A model generated the notes under the pieces. That model did not search any database, was not told the DNA's origin, and saw only the letters and a list, made by a program, of their open reading frames with translations. From Atopsyche davidsoni (taxonomy: Eukaryota > Arthropoda > Insecta > Trichoptera > Hydrobiosidae), in assembly GCA_022113835.1 (NCBI GenBank), contig JAILWY010000021.1, positions 2,294,001 through 2,358,000 on the forward strand: DNA of 64,000 nt, written 5' to 3'. Made by a program: the position numbers and the translations under genes. This document shows positions 37,101 to 58,505 of the stretch, piece by piece; positions within the stretch are counted from its first letter, which is position 1; each line of letters opens with the position of its first letter.

Positions 37101-40061
37101 TCCAGATTATCTAGTCATTAAATATGTATGTTTGCAATAACATTATTAAGACAGCTATTTTATGAGTGACTTATGTATATTTTTGTTCTATTGATTAGAT
37201 AAAAGTATTCATAACAAGTCATACGAACATCTTATATGAATACAAATACAGCGATATTTCTACAGATATAATTTATTGAAATAAAATTTTTGACATTTTG
37301 CTTTCTCACCAAAATAAAAAAGCGATTGTAGACTTTGAGACAAACAATCAATTGATATTTAAAAAATAAAAATACCGTCGCACTTGACATTCACCTTTGC
37401 TTCTTAGTGAATATATTTAAATATAATTTCAGAATTGCACCAAAACAGTTTTTTATTATACATTTCGTATTATATTATGCTAGCTTATGATTTTTTCAGA
37501 TAATTTTTTCAATCACTTAAGTCATTCGAAAATTTAAGAATGACGGCGCAGAGAGATGAAGTCGAAACTAGTAACTGGCAACTCGAAATAAAGGATAACT
37601 ATTTACGGAAGGAATACGCACAGTGGATAGTGCCGGGACAACCGATTGATTATTTGCAATAATCGATTAATATACTCATTTTACATCAGATTTAATTAAA
37701 TAGTTTTCGTCAAAAAAATAAAAAAAATACGAAATTGGGATAATCTTTGCGGCAACACAAAAATAATACAGTAGTTACGCGAGAAATACGTTTAAGTATT
37801 GTTACCTGCTGACTGTGCAAAGTCCATACCTGAGTCCTAGAGATCGGATTTCTAAGTACAGGATTCAGTTTTACAGTTTATTCAACTTTCAGACAAGTTT
37901 GTAACATTACCATAATAAGTTTTTTTCGCGTGTGCTGTTTGGTATCTTATTAAAATGACTTATAGTTGACCGGCGAGGAAACTAATTGACTCGAAATATA
38001 AAACTGAAGCCTGCCGATTGAAAAAAAAATCCAACTAAAAAGTATTTTTCACAATGTCCCATTAAATTTACTACTAAAACGAAGTAGACATTTTTACCAC
38101 TTAACAGTTATTAAAATGATGCCTGCATGAGCTTGTCATTAAACGAGAAGATGATATTTCTATTTTAAGCCTGCAATGACGTTTTAGAAATGTCACGAGT
38201 AAATTTACATTGATAAGTTATCATGTACACGATAATAATACGAAAATCCTGATGATGATATTTAAAAGTCACAGGTGAAAAAACCTGGCGACTGCGTTGC
38301 CAAAAACTCTTTTTGTCTTGTAAATCAATTAAATAAACAAAGTAAAACACCCATTTCTTTTGACATTGAAAAGAAACATATTTCATAAATAAAATATTTA
38401 TATGCCTGCAAATATTAAAATGAAAACGCCAATACTCTTTTTCTTACGGGTCGTATTAAAATATGCCAAAATACAAAAACTAATTTGATGTTGCTAGTAA
38501 ATGACATTTATTTAGGACTTTGATACATTTTTTTCAGACACTCTAACGTTGATATGCCTGAATTATTTTTTGTAAATTCGGGGATAATTAGGACTCTAAT
38601 TTGGCTATTAACGTTTTAATTTATATTACCCTTTTGGAAGTGTTCGTTAAATTATATGTTGGTTGATTTATTACAAGAGCGGCGCGAGTATTTCTACCCG
38701 GCGGGGATCAACTCTAAAATAGCCTGTGGAATTTCAGATGTTCCCCAAGTCCTTTTGCATTCTGGTGGTGGCATTTCTCGGAATTGGCAAAATGAACCAG
38801 GCTGCGAGGTTTTAAGAGAAAAAAAAAACGTTCAAAAAAATTCAAAACTATGTAACGGCAGAAGCCCTTTATAAAGAATTTCGAAAAAATATATTAAAAC
38901 TCTAATAGCAGTTTTTATTGTGAAACCACAGAAGTAAATTTTTGATGGTTTTAGGAAAAAGTTTAAACTCAAAATATCTAAACGATAAGTTTTTGTCAGA
39001 GTAAGTGATCACAAGTGAATGGAACAGGCAAATGAGATCGCGCAATTAAAACGTCTCGGGAATTTTTTTTGGTTGTAAGGAGATATATCATAGAAAACAA
39101 GTGTTTTATTTCATTTAGAACTTGAGTGCAAATTATCCTTTTAACAGAATTGATAACACCATTGCATCCCCTGGAATATATATGGAATTCAGGCATTATA
39201 GATTAGTAGCTAATACAAACATAATTAAAATTGGATTAATCCACACTTGTGACTCGCGTATTCTGAACTGTTCATCAATGTTCATTGATATGCTGAGAAT
39301 TTAAGATGCTGTCATCGTGCTAAAATTATGATTATAAGAATTTACAAGATGTTGCACAACATTATTTTTATCAGAACTGTGATTTGAAATTGAGCCAAAA
39401 TAAATATAAGCAAAGATGCTGATCCGTATTTTGTGCTTGAAACACAATTTCAAGTAAAAATAGTGTAGATATATCGTTTGAAAGTACGCGATTACTTTTT
39501 TGATAAAACCAATTATCAATATAATAGTTTATTCGTGTATCTTTTGGGCGTAAATTCCGATAAACAAATATGTAATTTAATATTTATTTAAATTTGTTTT
39601 AAAACAAGTAATGTCTAACTGTTTGTATGGTGAAATTTAATAATCTATTAGTAAGCTCGTGTAACATGAAATGTGTTCTCCGATGATAACTCCAAGCCTA
39701 ACAATCTAACAAATGGGTCCATAATTTTTAAATATGTGACTGAAACGATAGAAAAAAATATTAAAATTTATTTTAGACGCACAGTGCACACACGGAACGG
39801 TATTTGATGAATAAAGATGCTTCTCTATTATTTAATCAATTTTAAATATATATTTGCTATTTTCCATCACACACTTAGAAGTCTAAATGCAGGATATTTT
39901 TTATGCATTTGTGTCGCACAGTTCTGTAGCTGTGGTGGCAGAATTATTCTAGTTCTAATATCCTAATGCAGTGGTCGCAGCGCCTGCCCCATTAACTTCT
40001 ACGTTAGTTGACAATCAGCCGTTTCTTGCGGCCGTAAATCGCCGAGGTCGGTTAGTACAGG
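31136..40061. other. AT-rich non-coding stretch
   Basis: No gene is supported. Plus-strand frame 31460-31735 (91 codons) and minus frame 33244-33588 (114 codons) have no recognisable domain. A slightly GC-rich patch at 34220-34500 holds a TATATATCAA string near 34453 but no convincing promoter context. The hairpin at 33636-33667 is listed separately. Confidence 0.5.
33636..33667. repeat. Perfect 14-bp inverted repeat with 4-nt loop
   Basis: ACTCACTTTTGTGA, loop TAAT, then TCACAAAAGTGAGT. Just outside, AAAACATTAC (left) and GTAAATGTTTT (right) form a weaker outer match. This suggests a small fold-back element or a cruciform. Confidence 0.8.
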
Positions 40062-40147
40062 CCGGGGGTGGCTGGGGGTGACTGGGGGTGACTGGGGGTG
40101 GCCGGGGGTGGCTGGGGGTGGCTGGGGGTGGCCGGGGTCGGGGGTGG
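40062..40147 (+). repeat. G-rich 10-bp tandem repeat, possible G-quadruplex
   Basis: Units of CTGGGGGTGA, GCCGGGGGTG and GCTGGGGGTG repeat about eight times with runs of four or five G on the plus strand. Runs spaced by about five bases fit the pattern for intramolecular G-quadruplexes. On the minus strand the repeat keeps several frames open (Pro-rich), which is incidental. Confidence 0.85.
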
Positions 40148-40208
40148 GCGGTGTCCCCGCAGATGGCACCGTCCTCGCTGCGGCGCACCCTCTGCCCGCG
40201 ATAGCAGG

Positions 40209-40250
40209 ACACACGACACACGACACACGACACGTGACACGTGACACGTG
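40209..40250. promoter_or_regulatory. 7-bp repeat array with three CACGTG E-boxes
   Basis: Six exact 7-bp units: ACACACG three times, then ACACGTG three times. The latter place perfect palindromic E-boxes CACGTG at 40231, 40238 and 40245. CACGTG is the canonical site of bHLH factors such as Max, USF, MITF and CLOCK/CYCLE types. Whether it is bound is unknown. It could be a simple repeat in which a mutated unit was amplified. Confidence 0.7.
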
Positions 40251-40260
40251 ACCGAGCGAG

Positions 40261-43200
40261 CCATACACTCACCAGTGGAGAGAAACCTTCTGGCGTTTTT
40301 ACAATTAGGTTTCGTTTTTTTTTTAACTTACAGCGGATTGTGGTTCTTCAAAACCGCTCTGAAGGAACCAGAACCATGAATTTGTTATATTCTCGTATAC
40401 TAGAGACAATATTTCAGCATGCAAGCGAACAAGTATTTTAAGAATTCATTTTCTCAGTATGTTTTATTCTACACTACAAACTAAAATACAACGAAATTAA
40501 AAAAAACCAACAGTCGTACTCATTCGTGAAATAGAAACTTGACAACAGAGAAAAATAACCGAGAAGAGTTGACAAGGAGATGAGACTGTCGAAAGTAAAG
40601 TAAAAAATCCACTAAGATGATCGCGAAGAGAGCTGTTTGGAGAACTCTGCACTGACAGGATCACCAGCATCCGGCGAGTGGAGATGCCACCGAGACAAAA
40701 AGTAGAAACCCGTCACTTGTCAAATAAGCAGGCACCGTCACGGGAGCTCAGCTCACAATTTATTTTACGAAACTAATGAAGGGGACACGACTGCGAGAAT
40801 TGCCAACGAAAATCATGAAAAAATTAAGAATACATGCACAATCTTAGATTAAATTAATTTTTTTATAAATTATTGCTATTACTAAGGCTTTTAGAAGAGT
40901 TCGTACAAATATTGACAAAGTTTTATATTATATGCGTTCAAATGGGTGTTAATGCGACTTCATTCGTGACTGAGTACGATCGTCAGTCTACGCGCACAGG
41001 TTCCACGATGGCTTTGGTTTGATTGATTATTATTACTGTGTGTATTTAAGGAACACACCTGAGATGACTGCTAAATATATGATGGCCTGCACACAGGAGA
41101 GTAACGGGACAGTCGACCTAGACGGATGACATGTCGGTATGTTCTTGGCGGATATCAGCGGTATGCTGTGATGGTTTCTCTATAAGGTATCAAACAATGA
41201 GCATGGCCCTTTGCATACTGTCGACTGACTTGGAATTTGAAGATAAGGTTAAGTGTCAAGAGTCTCCGTCCGGTGTATCCATTGTCATGAATTTCAGATA
41301 TACAGTAAACGCAATTTTTATTTTAAATTATTCGCTAAAACACGCAAAGAATACATGGCGATTGAATAAAAGTCAGAACGGTAAAAAATAAACAATAGTT
41401 TTTTAACCCGCGATGCTGTCTTGCTCGTTGTTCGAGCTCACGAGATTTTAAATAACTTTATTATTTTAATAAAAATAATCCACGTTTTATCTATTAAATA
41501 GCTGGCATTCCATAGAAATATATTCACGTACCTGATTTTTTAATCAGCACAAAGTATGCTTCGATTTGACCGTTGACAGCGACACCATTTTCACTATTTT
41601 AACTGATATATTTTACGTAATCACGCACTGCACTACTTATAGTTTTAATTTTTAGCACACCTTTTCTAAAATATACCGCGTGTTTACACAAATAGGCTAA
41701 ATACAACGCGCAGGTGCCATGCTTTACTCTCACTGCGCACTTGGTCGTTCCGGATACAGCATTGAAGCATGAGATGGCCTGCATTCTATAATAAAAATGC
41801 AACAATAATTCTGCCGCGGCTGACGCGTTCTTGTTCTTGCAATCAGCCAATAGCGTCCCTTAATGCAAGGTGTTTTTTAATAATTTTTTTTATGGTTTTG
41901 CCCGAGTAAACAACGCAAAATATGACGCTGATTGCAAGTCGGTCGCAAGTTGTGTCGCGACGTGTGTGGAGGCCTTATATTGTTGCATGTAACGCGAGCA
42001 GTCTTAGAACAATGCGTCTTTTATTTAACTCGGCCGTAAGTCTCGAGTTCCCCGGCGATGGCCGTCGTTAAAGTTCAAGCTTGCATGACTCATGCACGCG
42101 AAAATGGTGGTTACTACGAAAACATTTATCAAGTTGCGGACCTCTGGCCGGTTGAGTCGGATTTGGGCTTGTCAAGGTCGCAGTTTGTGCTGGGTCAGAT
42201 ATTTCAGGCTTTATTGCTCAGTATAGAAGTTAAATTGAGCAATCTCAGGTTGTGTTTATAATTTAAGCTACTCAGCCATGAGGCATTCAGGCCTAATGGA
42301 TGATAGGGCAGTTTATAATTGATTTGATTTAAAAAAAAGTTTATTGCCAGAGCAAAGTAACTAAAAATTAGAAATTTACAAATATAATTAGATTCTACCT
42401 TGTTAATTGTTAGAAAATACCCTGGATTTATGCAGCAAGTATTGATAAAATATCTTGCAAATTGTGTCCAGCGTAATGTTAATTGATTGTTAACAAAATA
42501 TTTAATCTAAAAGTACATAATTTTATTTAAAGTTTATTTTTATGTCAAAAGGTAGAACAATTCAGAAAAGATGGCATATGATTCTGTCCCCTTTCTTGTG
42601 TGAGCTCCCGTTGTACACGTCGCAAGTAATTTTGAAATATTTGTGTAACAAAACTATATTTCCTGAGAAATAACAAAAAAAAGAAATGCTTTCATTTGCA
42701 ACAACTTTCATTATATAAATTTTATAGTGAAGAAATTTTATTTTTATTTCCAAGTTGATGTCTTCAAGGTTGGGAGCTGTAAGCGTTGAGCGAGCTTCTT
42801 GATGAGAGAGTTTCAGTACGGCGTTCAGATCCAGTTATCATCATGGTATTGACTTGCTGCTGATCTTCTGCACAGGCTGTCGTTTTCATGAGATTTTTTT
42901 TGCAATTAGTTTCTTCGGGTTTCCCTCGGTTACCTTCATAATGTGACCAAAGAAAAGGAGGAATTTTTGAAGGCCTCCTTCAGAAGCAAAATGATTCAAT
43001 TGATTAATATGAAAATTCATATGTTATTTCATAGCCCTTATTGAATAATGATTTCAATTATTTGAAAATGTAATCTTTTGCATATTCTGGATAAAATTTT
43101 CATGAAATCGTACAATTATATCAATGTAGACCATAATAGTGTGTAATAGTATATAAACGTGTATAATAGTGTGATGTAACATGTAAAATAACAAAAATCT

Positions 43201-45568
43201 TTAGTGTTATTTTATTTAACAGAGATTCCAACCTAAAAAGTTTTCATAAAAACTACGAGGTTTTAAAGATTTTACAAAGAGTTTAGAAAATTGCTCAATA
43301 GATGTCACTATCAATAAAATGCGAAATAAATCAATATTTTTTATTGTTTTACATCTCTCTGGCCCCTTATATACAATTCCCAAAACAAAAAAGTAAATCT
43401 ATTGTGCAATATAAAATTTAATACAATACAATTTCAAAGTTACGCGAGTAGTCTTCTATTTCTTTAATACAAAATATTTGTTACCCTTCATTGTTTCATG
43501 CTCTACGATATTATAAAATGATTTATTATATATACGTTAGCAAATAATCAGTTTGATAAATATAAAAGGTGATTTTAATAAAATAAAATGACTCAACATA
43601 TTTGCAGACTTAAAAACTAATGAGAAATTTAAAATAAATGTAAAGAGCAATGATCGTATATTAAGAGAAATTTAAATATAAAAAGTGAAAAAGACAATAA
43701 TTTATAAATAAATATTACAGATTATGTAGTGTGTAAAAGAAATAAAAGACTACTAGGTTTTTTTACAACTTTTCAACAATTGAGAATTGATTTGTAGTAA
43801 TCGGCGATTGTGTTTAAAAATATTAGCATAGGAGGGATACAGAAATAATAATGTTACATATGGATGAAATAATTAAAAATAGTCATTACTGATAAAATTG
43901 ATTGATCTGTTCATAAGAAAAAAACAAATTCTAAATTATAAATATATTTTATATCACAAAACTAGATAAAACACTGCTAACAGAATTCCTAATTTTCTGG
44001 TAAATTATCACTTTGCACTATTAGATATAAAAAAGGAAACAGTATTATCTTATTTGTCCCCTATGTGTCTTCTTTCACTCACCCAACTTGTCTTCATCAA
44101 CAATAAACACTCCATTCAGACTTTATAATATGCTACTTATTCATTTGTATCAGATAGCATTTATTATTAGCAGTTTGTAGATAAACAATTCATTAAGTTT
44201 CATAAAAGTAAATAAACAAAACTGAGGAATGCCTCTCGTAAGGTTATTGCTTAGAAAAAATTCCATTCCTCCTCTATAACATTTGAAAAAATAGAAAGTA
44301 ACATTTCTTAGGCTGTTTAAGAATCGCCAATACTAAATTAATATAACATTTCATAATATTATATCAAAAGAGATTGTTGACATGTGCAGATTTTTAAATA
44401 AATAAGTGATTATTTAATAATATTTACATAAATATTTTATTATTTTAATTATGTTAATAGTATCAGTTATATGTATATTATATAAACTTAAAATTAAAAG
44501 AAACAACGAAGAAAAAAAACCTATTAAAGTTTAGCTGAAAAAATTATAAGTTATGAAAAAGTGGGTATACATTGTTAAAACAATTGATACAATATTTAAA
44601 ATACACAATTAAAATATAATGAACAAGCGATTACTGAATAAAGTCAACTGTTCAATTAAATAAATCATAAAAAAATAACATAGACAGTTCATACAGTAAT
44701 ATATAGGCGTTTACAATAGACGTTCACATGTCCTATAAACATTTATTTAATCAGAGGTTTGACTAACAATGTAATGATTTACATAAATATTTGGCATTTG
44801 AAAGTATAGCTCCAAATAGCCCAATTACATTGATTTTTTTTGTAATTTTTCCACCATTACAAAAAAGAATGATCAATTTTAAACGTTAATATAAAAGTTT
44901 TATATAAAATTCAATATGAACAATTCTTCAAAAACAATACCAGACAAGGCTAGAAAACAATTTAGTAATACACTATGATGGAATCAATTTAACATTTTAA
45001 CTATAAGAGCAAAGACATAACCTGTCTCGGAGTAATAGGCATGCACTCGACAGATATTGCTTTCCACATGTTTCGCCCGCTTGGGCCCCGCAGATGTCCA
45101 TTCGCCACGCTGACCCCGAGGGCAGTCATTATCGAATTCATTTCAACTAATTTATTTCACTAAAATTGTTTTTCTAACAGTTTCATTCAAAACATCAACA
45201 ATAAACTGTAATAAGGAATAAACTATCCTTTGCACACAAATTATTAATAATATATTTAACCGCTCACTATTTACACTCAGAACCAGTTAATATATCACCC
45301 GATTAACTAAATCTCTTCGTAGGCTCACCGTTTCCTATAATAGAGTCATCGCAGAAAAGAACAGTTCTATGTACAAACAGTGTATAGTCCTTACGTGCTA
45401 ACCGCAGAGCGAGGTTAGCGACTCGGCAGCTTGTATTCTAATGTCTTGGAGGAACCGACATGAGTTATTCTGTTCACAAAAATATTTTCTGTGCGTCAGA
45501 TACACTTTCACTTTATATACAACCTAATATGCGATAAGAAGAGTATATTTTGGCAGTTATTTATTGAC
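40261..45568. other. AT-rich stretch downstream of the mannosidase gene
   Basis: No gene is supported. The frames at 41131-41391 and 42058-42261 (plus) and 41599-41850 (minus) have no recognisable domain. A GC patch lies at 41930-42190. The 3' untranslated region of the mannosidase must lie at the right end. AATAAA in minus sense occurs only 4 nt after the stop (45560-45565) and again near 45150, and I cannot tell which signal is used. Confidence 0.45.
42886..42978 (-). pseudogene. Possible non-LTR retrotransposon remnant
   Basis: On the minus strand a short frame reads FFGHIMKVTEGNPKKLI. This resembles the W/F-F-G-H-x-x-R/K-x...P-K-K segment found near the C-terminus of many LINE polyproteins. 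The frame is about 30 residues long and ends in TGA at 42886-42888. It is too short to classify. Confidence 0.25.
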
Positions 45569-53470
<7,902 letters not shown>

Positions 53471-53857
53471 TTTGATTTTTAACGATTTTCACAGAATAAT
53501 TTATTCAACCTGTCTTCTCAGCTGAATTTGAACGTATGCAGCCTATGGTTAATGCACCGCTACGAAAGAATTTTGATATTATAAGCAAATTTTCTTCACG
53601 GCGCTGCAAATTTTGACTTCATTCAAACGGTCGAATATTTTATTATTGAACAGAAACAAGTGAGGGTTTCAGTTCGTATTTAAAATTGGCCGAAAAATGA
53701 ATTCCAGGTACTTTTTAATATTGTACCAAAGTAATAATTTAATAGGTATATGTGAGGATAAAATCGCGCCACGTAAATAACTTTCTAGGATTATTTTTAT
53801 AGACAGTTTGCTTCTATTTTCTATCGGAAACTTTTTATTAAAAAATATCTAAAAAAA

Positions 53858-53880
53858 AAATTACGTAGCCTACGTAATTT
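53858..53880. repeat. Perfect 11-bp palindrome with one central base
   Basis: AAATTACGTAG, C, CTACGTAATTT. It contains two TACGTA cores and could form a short cruciform or bind a dimeric factor. Confidence 0.8.
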
Positions 53881-54386
53881 CTATGTTGATATTGAACTAA
53901 CGTCTGAAGCATATTTTAATAATTTGTTTGCAAGCATCGATACTCCACGAACTATAAAGACGCTGATATCATATCAACGCGCGATTCGTACGTCAAACAA
54001 TCAATAATAAATTCAACAGAATCAACATTAATATTGCCAGCGCTATGTTTTGATAGCCTCTGGGGTAAAGTTTTTAATCTAAACCGAGTAAAAGTACGAA
54101 TACTAGGAATCGAACGAAAAGTCACGGCAGGTCATTCTTATCAGATAAGAACATGGCTAACGAAATGTAAGTAATTGGAATAAAACACACTGTTGAGATA
54201 AGTGCTCTGAGATTTTCGTAATGGCAATAGTTAAGATTAAACGACGGCAAATTCTTACGATTTAATTCTAATTTTATAAAAAAATACTAGGCTTTTTCTA
54301 AACATTAAGACCCCAGCTAGTTTAAAAATTAAAATATTATATTATCAATAGAAGAAAGAACGTATTTTATGGGTTAAGGTCAGTAG

Positions 54387-54416
54387 ATATACTATACTAT
54401 ATATAGTATAGTATAT
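54387..54416. repeat. 30-bp perfect AT palindrome
   Basis: ATATACTATACTA, TATA, TAGTATAGTATAT. A further partial copy (GGTATAGTATATC) follows at about 54428-54440. It is probably a (TA)n-derived microsatellite with cruciform potential. Confidence 0.85.
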
Positions 54417-56403
54417 ATATATAGTACGGTATAGTATATCTCTACGCACAATACAATTGCACCGGATCTTGCATAGCGTTGCACCTTGATGCAATACAAC
54501 CGCAGAAAAAAGTTTGAAGCATAGAATAACAAAAAAGACAAAGATATAAATCTAAAAAGCGACTTGTTGACAAATTATCACTCTTTTTGTAAAGAGATTT
54601 TGAGGTTTCCTGTCTGTTGAATATAAGACAATCTCTTATTATTCTCTTTCCGGTTTTTGCTAAAATTCGTAATTTTTGCATCTCTATCGTCGATATTGTT
54701 AGCCGTGGAGCGAGTGCCTTGAAAGGCTCCCGGCGAATGAAAAATCGATCGCCGACTCGGAAGAGTTGAACCAGGATGACAAGACTGGCATTTCATAGAT
54801 ACTTCCAATGAATAGTCGTGAAACCTGATAAATATTTCAGTATTTTCAGAACCTAACAATCCATGACACTGACGTCTAAGGCAATACATATAATTCATAA
54901 AAAATGTGCTTAGGTAAGTACGTAATATTGTCATAAAAATAATAGCCAAAAATTATATTCGCGTAATTTACATAAACGAGCTTTTTACTTTCTAGAAAAA
55001 GGAAAAATGGTAATTTTACCACACAATAACGCGTCGGATTACCGAGACAAGACCGAAGTGACTAAATAAGGCTCGCGAGCAGTCGGCGAGGCTGCAAGGG
55101 CGGCCGGCCTGCTTATTCTTTAACAAATAGCACAACTGCGAGCTCTGTTAGCACGGCGGACGATTTATCGCCGCGGCGGGCCGGGAGCGAGGGCGAGATG
55201 ATAATGCGAGTGGCAAAAAGTGTTTTATGAGCTGAGGAAATTAAAAAAAAAGCCCAGCGAAAGCACGTCCGTGGTCCCATCAAAAAAAACTGTAATAATT
55301 TACTCGGGTAGTCCCGCTAACGAAGTCGCCCCATGCCCGCCGCGGCCGGCGATGCTTCCAAATGTACTACACTGCTTTAAATGGCCGTCGCTGTAAATTA
55401 AAAGAGCGGAAGCGTACGAGGGCGTAAAGGTCGGTGTTCCTTCGGCGAGCTCTGGTGATCTCTTCTTTGTCGCCGTGAGAAGTTTGTGCCGTACAGGTGA
55501 TTTTTGGAGTATATCGAAGATAGTAGAGTATGATTCATTTAAGTTCGCTTTGGAATTTAAGCCTTCTAGGAAGGTTGGCGATACGTAGCTTTGCTTTGCA
55601 TTGTTAAAAAAATATAACAAAATATTTATCAGAAAGTTAGTTGGAAATCGAAGATGAATTTTATATAATAAGAATAGATTAATAATAAATCCAGATTTTC
55701 AACACTCGGCGGATGAAAAGAGGGAAAAAAATAAATTAAATTCTGCTTGTCATACAGTCAACTCTCCGGTGTCCAACCTGCAATTGCCTGTTAGCCGAAG
55801 TGACTGGGTCATCCTCAAAAATGTCAAAAATAACTACAAGAAAAGTTGCTCACGTTGAGCATACGTATTGAGAGAGATCTGAATATCAGCAGAAATGATA
55901 AAACCGCCATGGTAACAGACAAATTTAAACATCAAAAACAGGCGACATCGGAAAATAATACTTATATCAAATATTATATAATATGTAAAACTATAGCAAT
56001 AGCGTTTAATGTACTATTATTCCCAACAAAAATATTTTGTAATAATTCCAAGTCCTTAGCAACAATACGTGATTAAAAAAATAAAAATAAAACATGAATC
56101 ACAATATTGTTACTTTGTAGCAAATCAAGGAGTTGAAATGACGCACTCGAAGTTAAAAATAGTAACAAACTGTCTTCCAGTTAAAACAATACTCCGTCAA
56201 GTCATTGTAGCGAACGGTCAGTGTTATTTTTTACTGACTGCGCGTGAGCTCGGCGTTTTAATTGATCAACGGGCAGATAATTAATTTGTACCTATTGAGT
56301 AAGAAACAAGGGCTTTTGTGCTGTAAGGCAATAATGATGTCACTGTGTTTGGAGGTTTGAGAAGGACAAATCAAAATTAAACACGGAGATAATAATTTGA
56401 TAT

Positions 56404-56500
56404 CTGACCTACTTGAGCGTGGCCGAGATCACGGAGCCGCAGCGCGACGCGATATTGAATGTATTGAAACTCACCAACGAAAATAAATTGGTGTATTGGT
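56404..56500 (+). other. Candidate short coding exon or regulatory islet
   Basis: A GC-rich islet in AT-rich DNA is open on the plus strand as YLSVAEITEPQRDAIL and onwards to LVYW, about 32 codons between stops. A GTAGTG near the end could be a weak donor. On the minus strand it is also open for about 21 codons, ending at a possible donor AA|GTAGGT. The amphipathic, non-repetitive sequence looks coding-like, but no family is recognised. Confidence 0.25.
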
Positions 56501-57312
56501 AGTGGAAAATGTGCAGCACTCGTCTGGACTTTCACCAATTTAGTCGAATTGGCGGTGAAAAGAAGACACGTTTAACATATTTGTGCAATTCATGACAACA
56601 TCCGCATGTGATATTCATAGAAAATGATATTTAAATTAATGTAAAACATACCGCGAGTAATAACTTTTTACTTCTTCATATGAATAGAGAATTTGCTGTA
56701 AAAATTTTAGTGAGCTCTAGTTACCAATAAAAGCAATTTAGATTGATATTCCAACAATTTCGTTTTCATGAAATTTTATTGTGTTCCAGTTTATAGAATA
56801 CGCTGTACTTTTATACTTCTGAATTATCCTTAAATTCATACACTAATTAGATTCAATAGTTTAATAGAAAAATAGTTTTTTTTATTAACTAGTTGATGTA
56901 TTGTTTAATATATATGAAAATATTATCGTTCATATCAACGCAAAAGATATAAAATACATTTTTCTCTAAAAATCAAAATATTAAGAAAAGTTAATTAAAA
57001 ATTGTAAACTCATATATAAACCTGTCTTTAAACATATTAAATACGCCATTGTTTCGTTTTAAGACTTCAAATAAGAACAGGAATGAAACCTGTGTACAGA
57101 ATGACTCACGATGAAAATTATTAAAATCTCAGCAAAAACGAAACGTACCAACGCAAACAAAGTACAATTAGACACTTGTGTAAACGAATTTGGTAGCTTT
57201 CCAAGGCGGCGTTAAAACCTAGAAGACGAATTGAGCATTACACAATACGCACGAGCCGGTGGGAAACGAACTTGAGAAAAAAGAGAATATTCTAATAAAT
57301 CTATATTGGCCG

Positions 57313-57442
57313 ATGTCTAAGAATACGGCCGCGGGTGCCACATTGTGCGGCGCGGAGGACGCGGCGGGCGGCAGCGCCGGGCTCCTCAGCCTCGGGCAGC
57401 TCGGCTTGCGGCAACTGTATTTCTAGAGGTAACTGAAATTAA
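57313..57442. other. Candidate short coding exon, strand uncertain
   Basis: A sharply GC-rich islet has two plausible readings. On the plus strand, ATG at 57313 opens a 37-codon frame to TAG at 57424, and an AG|GTAACT donor consensus lies at 57428. On the minus strand, a good acceptor (TTAATTTCAG) is followed by 43 open codons starting LPLEIQLPQAELPEAEEPGA and ending RHRPI before TAG. The minus reading includes AARRVLRAAQ, with a dibasic RR. No family is recognised. It lies about 4 kb upstream of mannosidase exon 1. Confidence 0.3.
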
Positions 57443-58505
57443 TCTTATTACCAAGGTCATGCGTGATATAAATTAATCCAATATCGCATAAATCAGATTT
57501 AACTTTTAAAATATTTTCATTTTAGGCTATGGGTTCCAGAAGGTTTTAAACGATATTTTGAGCTGTATGCTGTATATTGGGACTGGATATTCAAATGTAT
57601 TAAGTACGAGTATATTCCAGTTGCTTTGCTCTAATTTTCAACATCGTCTAAATGATATCTTCGTAGATGGTGTTTATGTTTATTCAAACCAGCAAATTAC
57701 TAAAGCCACGTGAAAAAGCATTGCTCATTTTGAAAAAAAAAAAAAAACATACCAAAAGTATTTAAAAAAATATTTAACGTATTTCATCAAAAGTGAAGGG
57801 ACCTTTAGAATCACCAGAAAAAAATATTTTAGATTTCTTACTCTGTTTATTTACTAAAACAGTATTTAAACAGCTTCGTTTGAATTTCACATGTTGGCAT
57901 TAACACAAAATCGTCTATTACACCATCTTCACAAATATTAAATTTAAAAAAAATATTCAGAAAACAAATTATGAAGGATCGATATTTCAATGTTTGAAAC
58001 CGATAAATGTATATTTAAAAAAATATTATTGATGACAATATACATTTGATATCTGCAAAAGATATCATTAAGAAGGATTATTTTAAATACGTCCATAATA
58101 AATTGATATGCACATAGATAAGGTCGATACATCACGGTTACGATTAGCACCAACGCCAAAAAATATTATACTTGGCTCGTCAAATGTATTGGAAGGGTAT
58201 TGTAAAATAACAATCAAAATAATAAAAAATAACACGACCGTAAGCTGACCACGGACTAAGTGTGCCAATCGTGACGGAAGTTCTTGCGAATAAATTACAA
58301 GTCTTCACCTCGATTCTTTTTATTGTCATATTATTATATCGATCAAATTCATAGTGATGGATTGTACTATATATTACAGTAATCCTGTTTATTTTTTTCA
58401 ATATTTATATATACCTACTATGGCGAGTGGAAACGACTTCTTCGCCTACTTATTTTATATTAGTTTTATTAAGAATATTTTGGGATGTTTCCGATATTTA
58501 TTTTT

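Larger units (their letters stand above)
53492..56400. other. Upstream flank of the mannosidase gene
   Basis: The promoter and any 5' untranslated exon of the mannosidase should lie here or further upstream. No clear TATA or initiator can be assigned. GC-rich islets at 55070-55220 and 55310-55480 have open frames without domains. Palindromes at 53858-53880 and 54387-54416 are listed separately. Confidence 0.45.

Noticed and set aside
39999..40272. Three minus-strand Pro-rich frames of 70-89 codons
   Set aside because: They are translations of the G-rich tandem repeat and the 7-mer array in different frames, with no conserved feature.
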